In this document: positions 1 to 5,406 of the stretch, in pieces | Numbering within the stretch: position 1 is the first letter of the stretch | Layout: each line of letters opens with the position of its first letter | Assembly: GCA_937901125.1 (NCBI GenBank) | Contig: CALCGT010000027.1 | Span: 19,472-83,471 of the forward strand | Reading direction: 5' to 3' | From: an uncultured Clostridia bacterium | Lineage (GTDB): Bacteria > Bacillota > Clostridia > Lachnospirales > Anaerotignaceae | Length of the DNA: 64,000 nucleotides | Notes under the pieces: generated by a model | Database searches by the model: none | The model's input: the letters and a program-made list of their open reading frames with translations, nothing else | What the model was told of the DNA's origin: nothing | Position numbers and translations under genes: made by a program

Positions 1-48
1 GAGTATCGCAACACAACTTAAAATTACAGAGAGAATCCTTTTTTTCAA
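1..48 (-). CDS. Exported protein or lipoprotein, N-terminus only (cut by window edge)
   Basis: Only the first 16 codons lie in the window. From a TTG at 46-48 the minus strand reads MKKRILSVILSCVAIL, two lysines followed by a hydrophobic stretch with a cysteine, typical of a Sec signal or lipoprotein leader. An AAAGGAGG site lies 12 bases upstream and a nearer GAAGG 3 bases upstream. A promoter (176-203) and a paired operator (140-170) precede it. The operator matches the one in front of the polyamine-transport operon near 58.2 kb, so the gene may respond to the same regulator. Function is unknown because the body is outside the window. Confidence 0.6.
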   Translation of the reverse strand, partial: MKKRILSVILSCVAIL

Positions 49-139
49 TTACCTTCTTTGCCTCCTTTAAATAAATAACCGTTCCTCTTGCCTGCAAGTC
101 CAGATACTGCAAACAAACCCTCGCAATTTGTTTACAAAC

Positions 140-170
140 ACTAAACTTCAAAATAGTTTTTACTAAACTT
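140..170 (-). promoter_or_regulatory. Paired operator, direct repeat ACTAAACTT spaced 22 bp
   Basis: ACTAAACTT occurs at 140-148 and again at 162-170, start-to-start distance 22 bp, just downstream of the -10 box of the left-edge gene. The same arrangement (22 bp spacing, same distance from the -10) occurs at 58188-58218 upstream of the HTH-cupin regulator of the pot operon. Binding by that regulator is inferred from the shared sequence and geometry. Confidence 0.55.
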
Positions 171-175
171 TCTCT

Positions 176-203
176 ATTATATCAATAACTGGAAAAAAAT
201 CAA
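176..203 (-). promoter_or_regulatory. Sigma-A-type promoter for the left-edge gene
   Basis: On the minus strand TTGATT (198-203) and TATAAT (176-181) are separated by 16 bp. The paired operator overlaps the expected transcription start region. The leader would be about 120 bases long. The rest of the gap up to 286 is AT-rich with nothing else recognisable. Confidence 0.55.
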
Positions 204-320
204 CACTATTTTCCTCTTTTATATCTTTTTCTGTACATCTCAAAAAACGACAAGATTTTCAAAACTCCTTCTCTCTAGTTTGTTTTTTGCAAAATATTTT
301 GACTAATATGCAATATATAA

Positions 321-349
321 TTGACATTAAGGAAAATATGTTGTATGAT
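321..349 (+). promoter_or_regulatory. Consensus sigma-A promoter for the HTH/membrane-protein pair
   Basis: TTGACA (321-326) and TATGAT (344-349) are 17 bp apart. This lies inside the longest open frame that ends at 616, which argues that translation does not begin upstream of about 356 and supports the downstream TTG start at 422. Confidence 0.75.
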
Positions 350-421
350 CAAACTATAGGGTGGACTCTCCGGAAAGCCCTCCCCAGGATATCCGAAAAA
401 ACACCTATAGGAAGTGATGAT

Positions 422-616
422 TTGAAGAATTTGAAATTAAAAGCCGCCCGTGCGGCAAAAGACCTCTCCCAAGAACAGCTGGCTCAGCGAATCGGTGTCA
501 CCAGACAAACCATTGGTATGATTGAAGCAGGGAAATATAACCCTACCCTGAATCTGTGCATCGCCATCTGCAAAGCCTTGGACAAAACGCTGGACGAATT
601 GTTTTGGGAAGAATAG
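422..616 (+). CDS. Small XRE-family HTH regulator
   Basis: A 64-residue protein that is almost entirely one helix-turn-helix domain (residues about 3-58: LKAARAAKDLSQEQLAQRIG, then TRQTIGMIEAGKYNPTL). The start is taken as TTG 422, preceded by AGGAAG, because the promoter at 321-349 lies within the longer open frame. It is followed after 54 bp by a small membrane protein gene. Such short XRE proteins of Firmicutes usually repress their own two-gene unit that includes a membrane protein; that role is inferred here. Confidence 0.8.
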   Translation: MKNLKLKAARAAKDLSQEQLAQRIGVTRQTIGMIEAGKYNPTLNLCIAICKALDKTLDELFWEE

Positions 617-670
617 GTGCCAATCCGTTATAAAAAAGCCCATTTCAAAAATTGAAAGGAGGAATTTATT

Positions 671-1123
671 ATGAAACAATTCCAAGACGAACGAACCCTG
701 CAAGCCAAAAATCAGATCTATTCCGAACTGATGCGGATCATGTTATATATCGTTATCATCTCATTTTGCGTAAAAGCCCTGTATTTTCACATGGATCTGA
801 AGCAATGCATGACAGAATATATCATTATGATCTTCGCCCCCCTCTATCAAATGGTGCGTACCCGACAGATGGGCGTGGTACTGGGAACAGGGAAAGACAG
901 CCGCAAGCGCGCCCTCCCCATCCTGCTGGCGGTGCTGCTCATCGGCACCCTCATCTATCTTGGCAATCCACAGACATCCACCGAAGCCAGAAGCCTTTCC
1001 GCCCTGCTGACCATGGCAGTCTATGCCGTTTTGTTTCTGGCGGTGCAGCGTATTTTTTCCCGCATGGAAGCAAAAAGAGCAAAAAAACTGGAGGAATCCT
1101 TCGACGAGGATGATGAAACTTGA
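671..1123 (+). CDS. Small membrane protein, DUF6773-like partner of the HTH gene
   Basis: 150 residues with an excellent AAAGGAGG site before the ATG. Four hydrophobic segments are visible: about 22-40, 52-65, 78-94 and 111-128, ending in a charged tail rich in Glu and Asp. The layout (basic N-terminus, QMVRTRQMG loop) resembles the DUF6773 membrane proteins that are usually encoded next to a small XRE regulator, as here. No biochemical role is known for the family. The assignment rests on recall of the family pattern, so it is moderate only. A weak terminator follows at 1148-1172. Confidence 0.6.
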   Translation: MKQFQDERTLQAKNQIYSELMRIMLYIVIISFCVKALYFHMDLKQCMTEYIIMIFAPLYQMVRTRQMGVVLGTGKDSRKRALPILLAVLLIGTLIYLGNPQTSTEARSLSALLTMAVYAVLFLAVQRIFSRMEAKRAKKLEESFDEDDET

Positions 1124-1147
1124 AAAAAAATCGGAAAAACCCGAAAA

Positions 1148-1174
1148 AAAGCCTTGCATCCGCAGGGCTTTTGT
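1148..1174 (+). terminator. Probable intrinsic terminator after the membrane-protein gene
   Basis: AAAGCCTTGC (1148-1157), a 4-base loop and GCAGGGCTTT (1162-1171), followed by only a short T run. It separates the HTH pair from the ribosomal-protein operon. Confidence 0.5.
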
Positions 1175-1189
1175 GGTACACTCGTCTAG

Positions 1190-1209
1190 TGTCGGTCAAT
1201 CTGCCGACA
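1190..1209 (+). promoter_or_regulatory. Leader hairpin before rpsF, possible S6:S18 autoregulatory site
   Basis: TGTCGG (1190-1195) pairs with CCGACA (1204-1209) around an 8-base loop, 66 bases before the rpsF start. Leaders of rpsF operons are known to carry an S6:S18-binding CCG-containing hairpin that mimics the 16S site. The hairpin is seen; the role is inferred. Confidence 0.35.
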
Positions 1210-1274
1210 GATGAAAATATCCTTGTTCTTCCCAAGGAGGAAGAGCCATATGTCCAAAAGGAGGTGTAACCCAC

Positions 1275-1562
1275 ATGAACAAATACGAATTGGCGCTGGT
1301 TTTAAGTCCCGCACTGGACGAAGAAGGCAGAGCAGCAGAAGTAGCGAAAGTACAGGCTACACTGGAAAGATTCGGTGCAAAGATCGAAAAAGTTGATGAC
1401 TGGGGCAAAAGAAAACTCGCTTACGAAATCGCGAAAGTAAACGAAGGCTTCTACAGCTTCACAACATTCGAAGCACCCGCTGCTGCACCCGCAGAAATCG
1501 AAGCTCGTATGCGTATTATGGAAAACGTTCTGCGTTACCTGATCATCCGTAAGGAAGCATAA
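1275..1562 (+). CDS. rpsF: Ribosomal protein bS6
   Basis: 95 residues, the usual bS6 length, beginning MNKYELALVLSPALDEEGRA with the conserved block KVDDWGKRKLAYEI near the middle and a C-terminal RIMENVLRYLIIRKE. It binds 16S rRNA in the platform together with bS18. The site AAAGGAGGTG lies 9 bases before the ATG. First gene of the rpsF-ssb-rpsR operon (17 bp to ssb). A second strong AAGGAGG at about 1234 points to an ATG at 1250 in another frame that overlaps rpsF; that frame encodes nothing recognisable. Confidence 0.97.
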   Translation: MNKYELALVLSPALDEEGRAAEVAKVQATLERFGAKIEKVDDWGKRKLAYEIAKVNEGFYSFTTFEAPAAAPAEIEARMRIMENVLRYLIIRKEA

Positions 1563-1579
1563 TCAAGGGGGTAACTCTT

Positions 1580-2017
1580 ATGAACAAAGTGATTTTGATG
1601 GGACGACTGGTGAGAGATCCCGAGGTAAGATATTCTCAGGGCAATGAACCCTTAGCCGTTGCCAGATACACTTTGGCGGTAAACCGCCGTTTCAAACGCC
1701 AAGGCGAGCAGGACGCCGACTTCATCGGATGCGTTGCATTCGGTAAAGCAGGTGAATTTGCGGAAAAATACTTCAAAAAAGGTCAGATGGTCAGCATTGT
1801 CGGTCGGCTTCAGGTGAGAAGCTGGGATGATAATGAGGGCAAAAAACGCTGGAGCACAGACGTAGTTGTCGAAGAACAGTACTTTGCGGAAAGCAAGGCT
1901 TCCTTCGAAAGTCACAGAGATGCGGCACCTGCTGCACCCGCTCCCAAACAGACAGCCCCTTCCGATGGCTTCTATCCAATCGATGAAAGCATCGAAGATG
2001 ATGATCTCCCCTTCTAA
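1580..2017 (+). CDS. ssb: Single-stranded DNA-binding protein
   Basis: 145 residues. The OB-fold occupies residues 1 to about 105 (MNKVILMGRLVRDPEVRYSQ; GKAGEFAEKYFKKGQMVSIV), followed by an Ala/Pro linker and the acidic tip DDDLPF that recruits DNA replication and repair enzymes. It lies between rpsF and rpsR as in most Firmicutes, 17 bp after rpsF and 26 bp before rpsR, so it is co-transcribed with them. Site AAGGGGGT before the ATG. Confidence 0.97.
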   Translation: MNKVILMGRLVRDPEVRYSQGNEPLAVARYTLAVNRRFKRQGEQDADFIGCVAFGKAGEFAEKYFKKGQMVSIVGRLQVRSWDDNEGKKRWSTDVVVEEQYFAESKASFESHRDAAPAAPAPKQTAPSDGFYPIDESIEDDDLPF

Positions 2018-2043
2018 CAAATCTATAAGGAGGACTTAGAATC

Positions 2044-2271
2044 ATGATTAAAAAACGTGGTCGCAGAAAAAAACGCGTTTGCCAGTGCTGTGCAGATAAA
2101 GTAACAACAATTGATTACAAAGATATCAGCAAACTGAGAAGATATGTTTCTGAAAGAGGCAAAATCCTTCCCAGAAGAATCACAGGCAACTGTGCAAAAC
2201 ACCAGAGAGCGCTGACAACAGCAATCAAGAGAGCAAGACACGTATCCCTGATGCCCTACACACAGGACTAA
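2044..2271 (+). CDS. rpsR: Ribosomal protein bS18
   Basis: 75 residues, standard length. Conserved segments IDYKDISKLRRYVSERGKIL and RITGNCAKHQRALTTAIKRA are present. The N-terminal KKRVCQCC holds cysteines of the kind seen in zinc-retaining (C+) ribosomal protein paralogues. Site TAAGGAGG 9 bases upstream. Last gene of the operon, with a strong terminator directly after it. Confidence 0.97.
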   Translation: MIKKRGRRKKRVCQCCADKVTTIDYKDISKLRRYVSERGKILPRRITGNCAKHQRALTTAIKRARHVSLMPYTQD

Positions 2272-2285
2272 TTCGAGATACTTGA

Positions 2286-2316
2286 AAGGACAGAGTTTCG
2301 ACTCTGTCCTTTTTTA
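2286..2316 (+). terminator. Intrinsic terminator of rpsF-ssb-rpsR
   Basis: AAGGACAGAGT, loop TTCG, ACTCTGTCCTT, then TTTTTATTTT: an 11-bp stem with a long T run. Confidence 0.93.
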
Positions 2317-2328
2317 TTTTAGCCACCT

Positions 2329-2551
2329 TTATTCTTCGATAAGCAAAAAGTTATTCCTTTGGAAATTCCTTAAGCATACCAAAGTTCGATAGATTTCGCC
2401 ACATACAGGACACTTCCAGCCGCAATCGCTTTTTCCCCTTCTTATGAAGATGTTCCAGCTCCGCACCTCCACATTTCGGACATATCGTTGGCCAGGAAGT
2501 CCAAAGCCTTTTCAACAGCCTTACCTCTCCCTCCCTGCTATTCGTATACAT
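2329..2551 (-). pseudogene. Zinc-ribbon protein gene with a frameshift
   Basis: The minus strand starts MYTNSREGEVRLLKRLW and reads WPTICPKCGG, giving the first Cys pair. If the frame is kept, the ORF ends as meaningless SCMWRNLSNFG. Shifting by one base at the run of four G and five A (plus-strand 2430-2438) restores KSDCGWKCPVCGEIYRTL, a second Cys-x-x-Cys pair, and the frame then runs to a stop at 2329. Two CxxC knuckles about 20 residues apart make a zinc-ribbon fold. The shift is at a homopolymer, so sequencing error, slippage or true decay are all possible. It follows the lipoprotein gene by 11 bp. Confidence 0.55.
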
Positions 2552-2562
2552 ACAATTTTCCC

Positions 2563-2946
2563 TTATTGGATCCGCACCGCTACCCCCTCCACATGGAGAA
2601 AAACCTCCTTCTCCTCCGCCGTGGGGTTCTGCACAGAAACGCCGATGCGGAACCAGCCGCCCTTTTCTGCTTCTATCTTCACAGGCATCCCCGGCGTCAG
2701 ATATGCCCCTTCATCGTAGGTATTTTCCTCCTCTACATGCACAGGGTCTAAATAAACCGCAGTATCCCCCAATCCTTCACCTGCGGAAACGGTAAAACTT
2801 TTTTTCTTAGGTGAAATCTCCTCATCCGCATAGACAACGGCTTCCGTGCTGCCGGCAGGGATGGTGATTCCAATGTCAAATTCATTTCTGCCGCCACAGC
2901 CCGTCAGTCCCAATACCAAACAAAACAAACATCCCAGTCCTTTCAT
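2563..2946 (-). CDS. Small lipoprotein of unknown function
   Basis: 127 residues with a lipoprotein signal: MKGLGCLFCLVLGLTGCGG, where LTGC is the lipobox and Cys17 the lipidation site. The mature part is acidic and predicted to be beta-rich (FDIGITIPAGSTEAVVYADE, KGGWFRIGVSVQNPTAEEKE), as expected of a small extracellular beta-sandwich. Site AAAGGAGGAA before the ATG. No family is recognised. It is followed closely by the frameshifted zinc-ribbon gene, suggesting a two-gene unit. Confidence 0.75.
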   Translation of the reverse strand: MKGLGCLFCLVLGLTGCGGRNEFDIGITIPAGSTEAVVYADEEISPKKKSFTVSAGEGLGDTAVYLDPVHVEEENTYDEGAYLTPGMPVKIEAEKGGWFRIGVSVQNPTAEEKEVFLHVEGVAVRIQ

Positions 2947-3049
2947 GCTTCCATTCCTCCTTTTTCCCCACTATACCATAACAAAGAGAAAAAGGATACC
3001 TTTTCGGACATCCTTAATAAAACCTTATGAATTTTTCCGTAAGGCTCTG

Positions 3050-3192
3050 CCTCACACTTTGCAAGGGGATAATCCCCTTAACCCTTCTTGCCTGCGGCGC
3101 TTTACCCTATCATTCCCCTTGCAAAAACGCAGTTTTTGCTTATCAGGTTCAGGGCATGATGCCCCGGCGGGAGTTTGAGGGTGAAACCCTCA
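3050..3192. repeat. Mosaic palindromic repeat, copy 1 (after ddh)
   Basis: Strings of short palindromes: AAGGGGATAATCCCCTT (3063-3079), GCAAAAACGCAGTTTTTGC (3121-3139), GGGCATGATGCCC and TTGAGGGTGAAACCCTCAA (3174-3192). The last one ends 4 bases beyond the ddh stop codon (3197). Same architecture as the copies at 13056, 24427, 27234, 28879, 35897, 37411 and 53211. Confidence 0.7.
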
Positions 3193-3196
3193 AGCA

Positions 3197-4183
3197 TCAC
3201 AGCAAATGCTTTCTCAGTTCTTCCCCAGACAGAGGAGACAAATATGCAGGAGCGACATCGAATACTGTTTTCGCCCCTGTCATGCCTTCCTTCGCCATTT
3301 TATACGCCGCTCTTGCGTAAGCCACAATAACGCTGGAAGTAAATTCAGGGTTGGATCCCAGTGTCAGGGAATATTCGATTCTCTGCTTAGTATCTGCGCC
3401 TGTTTTGCCTGTTCTGATGACAAAACCACCATGGGGAATTCCTTTGTGGTCATGATCCAGTTCTTCCTGAGAAATGAAGTGCACCGTTGTATCATAATCG
3501 GCAAAGTAGTTGGGCATGGTTTTGATCTCATTTTCGATTCTAGCCAGATCTGCCCCTTCTTCTGCTACCACATAACATTCTCTTGTGTGTTTTTCTCTGG
3601 TTGTCAGCTCAGGGTTTTCCCCGGCTCTGACTTTTTCCAGGGCAGCTTCTACGGGTACTGTGTACTGCTTACCGTCTTTTACGCCTTCAATTCTTCTGAT
3701 AGCATCGGAATGGCCCTGGCTGACACCTCTGCCCCAGAAGGTATAATCCTTGCCTTCGGGCAGGATGCAGTTGCCCAACAGTCTCTGCATGCTGAACATA
3801 CCGGGATCCCAGCCAACGGAAATAAAGGCAACATGACCGCCTTCTTTTGCGCTGATGTCTACATTGGCAAAATGTTCGGGGATTTTTGCGTGGGTATCGA
3901 AGCTGTCTACGATATTGAAATATTTTGCATATTCAGGGCTCTGCATAGGCAGGTCTGTGGCACTGCCGCCGCAAAGGATCATAACATCAATGTCGTCTTT
4001 TTTGCTCACAGCATCTTTGATGTTATACACAGGCACCTCAGGGCTCTGTGTTTTCAGGCTCTCGGGGTCTCTTCTTGTGAAAAACGCAGCCAGTTCCATA
4101 TCGGAGTTCTGTCTCACTGCCAGCTCAACCCCCTTGCCCAGATTGCCATATCCTAAAATACCAATTTTGATTTTATCTGTCAT
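3197..4183 (-). CDS. ddh: meso-Diaminopimelate dehydrogenase
   Basis: Catalyses NADPH-dependent reductive amination of tetrahydrodipicolinate to meso-diaminopimelate, a one-step route to lysine and the peptidoglycan cross-linking residue. 328 residues, the usual length. Rossmann motif GILGYGNLGKGVE at the N-terminus; the family segments VGWDPGMFS, WGRGVSQGHSDAIRRI and HGGFVIRTG are intact. I place the start at the second ATG (4183), nine bases after GGA; the first ATG (4192) directly touches the AAAAGGA. A palindromic repeat lies immediately downstream. Monocistronic by its surroundings. Confidence 0.93.
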   Translation of the reverse strand: MTDKIKIGILGYGNLGKGVELAVRQNSDMELAAFFTRRDPESLKTQSPEVPVYNIKDAVSKKDDIDVMILCGGSATDLPMQSPEYAKYFNIVDSFDTHAKIPEHFANVDISAKEGGHVAFISVGWDPGMFSMQRLLGNCILPEGKDYTFWGRGVSQGHSDAIRRIEGVKDGKQYTVPVEAALEKVRAGENPELTTREKHTRECYVVAEEGADLARIENEIKTMPNYFADYDTTVHFISQEELDHDHKGIPHGGFVIRTGKTGADTKQRIEYSLTLGSNPEFTSSVIVAYARAAYKMAKEGMTGAKTVFDVAPAYLSPLSGEELRKHLL

Positions 4184-4329
4184 TTTTATCATTCCTTTTC
4201 TTTTGAATCAATTTTTGGTTAAGTATACCACATGGAACAGAAGAAGAAAATATTTTAAGCCAAAAAAAATTACATTTTCTCCGAATCTACAAGGAAAAAG
4301 ATGCCCTTCGGATGTCCCCTTCGTCAAAA

Positions 4330-4836
4330 TTAAATCAGTTTTTCAAAGGCGATCTTTTCGCTGTTATCGAACCAGATGACGCCGCAATAGGTAAACCCAT
4401 TCTTTTTCAGCACATGCTGCATAATCTTGTTTGCTTCATCCGTATCCACACGGAAATTGGAAATCCCCCTGGATTTTGCCTGTTCCGCCACAAGACAGAA
4501 GGCCTCCTCTGCCAGACCTTTGCTCCGACTTTCCTTGGAAAAAGCCATCCGATGCACCACCACATAGGGGGCATCGGCACCGCTGAGCCAATTTCCTTTT
4601 AGCTCCTGATAAGCAGGCTCCCCTTTATAATCAATGCAGGCATAGCCAAAAATGGTTTCATCCTCCATGATGAAATAGCCTCTCTGCTCTTCGATATCCC
4701 CCAAAATGGCTTCCATATCAGGATAGCCTGTCTGCCACTGGTCGATCCCCTGCTCCTTCAAATATGCCTTCGCCTGGTTGATGAGATCCATAGCGATGTT
4801 CTCCTCTCCAGCCTGTGCATTTCTCAACTGATACAT
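4330..4836 (-). CDS. GNAT-family N-acetyltransferase
   Basis: 168 residues from the ATG at 4836, which has GGGAGGAATT in front; an upstream ATG at 4863 would overlap the marR gene and lacks a site. Features of GNAT enzymes: MYQLRNAQAGEENIAMDLI at the start, MAFSKESRSKGLAEEAFCLV in the position of the acetyl-CoA binding motif A (R/Q-x-x-G-x-G/A; here RSKGLA), and HVLKKNGFTYCGVIWF as motif B. Substrate unknown. It directly follows the MarR gene (1 bp apart), so it is probably the regulator's target and co-transcribed. Confidence 0.82.
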   Translation of the reverse strand: MYQLRNAQAGEENIAMDLINQAKAYLKEQGIDQWQTGYPDMEAILGDIEEQRGYFIMEDETIFGYACIDYKGEPAYQELKGNWLSGADAPYVVVHRMAFSKESRSKGLAEEAFCLVAEQAKSRGISNFRVDTDEANKIMQHVLKKNGFTYCGVIWFDNSEKIAFEKLI

Positions 4837-4837
4837 T

Positions 4838-5284
4838 TCAAATTCCTCCCTGTTCTTTTTCATCCACAGGGTTTCCCATGATGGCTTCTATTTTTTCCAT
4901 GGCATCCAGCAATGTCTGAAACGCTTCCCTGTCAATACCACGAATCTGACGGAGAATCCACCAATCTGCCTTTTCCTCCAAAAGGACATTTAGCCGCTGA
5001 CCTTCCTCCGTCAGGCAAAGATGCTTTTCTCTGGCATCCTTTTCCGATTTTACCCGCCGAATCAATCCCTGCTTCTCCAAATTTTGCATCATACGGCTCA
5101 TATATCCTTTATCCACAGAAAGATATTCCGCCAGATCTTTTGCTGTCAATTCCGGATTTCTGCTGATCTCTCCGATGATGCGCACTTCCGTCACAGAAAA
5201 ATCTACACCAAGGTATCTTTTATCAAAAACCCCCAGAATGCGGGCATAATATCTGTTAAACGCTCTGATCCTTTGCACATCCAT
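4838..5284 (-). CDS. MarR-family transcriptional regulator
   Basis: 148 residues. Winged-helix core: LTAKDLAEYLSVDKGYMSRMMQNLEKQGLIRRVKSEKDAREKHLCLTEEG, with the D-x-R wing typical of MarR. The start at 5284 (MDVQRI) has GGTGG upstream; the ATG at 5299 has no site. It is translated with the downstream GNAT gene. Its promoter contains a 6-7-6 inverted repeat across the -35, implying autorepression. Ligand unknown. Confidence 0.9.
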   Translation of the reverse strand: MDVQRIRAFNRYYARILGVFDKRYLGVDFSVTEVRIIGEISRNPELTAKDLAEYLSVDKGYMSRMMQNLEKQGLIRRVKSEKDAREKHLCLTEEGQRLNVLLEEKADWWILRQIRGIDREAFQTLLDAMEKIEAIMGNPVDEKEQGGI

Positions 5285-5313
5285 GTTCTCACCACCCATT
5301 TTTTTCTAAGAGT

Positions 5314-5345
5314 ACTATATCCCTTTTAGTTGTTTTTGTCAACTA
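5314..5345 (-). promoter_or_regulatory. marR-GNAT promoter with overlapping MarR-type operator
   Basis: Minus-strand TTGACA (5337-5342) and TATAGT (5314-5319) are 17 bp apart. TAGTTG and CAACTA (5327-5332 and 5340-5345) form an inverted repeat with a 7-bp centre that covers the -35, a classic position for a repressor site. Confidence 0.75.
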
Positions 5346-5351
5346 TAGGAA

Positions 5352-5386
5352 CCATAAAAAGAGCTGTTCACGAAAAACAGCTCTTT
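5352..5386 (-). terminator. Intrinsic terminator of the P-type ATPase gene
   Basis: On the minus strand AAAGAGCTGTT ... AACAGCTCTTT is followed by TTTAT. It lies 20 bp past the ATPase stop. Confidence 0.85.
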
Positions 5387-5406
5387 CTCCATATTGTTTG
5401 CAAGGC

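Noticed and set aside
1250..1396. 49-codon frame with a good AAGGAGG that overlaps rpsF
   Set aside because: Arg/Ser-rich nonsense in the +1 frame of rpsF; probably the site is coincidental or aids rpsF translation.
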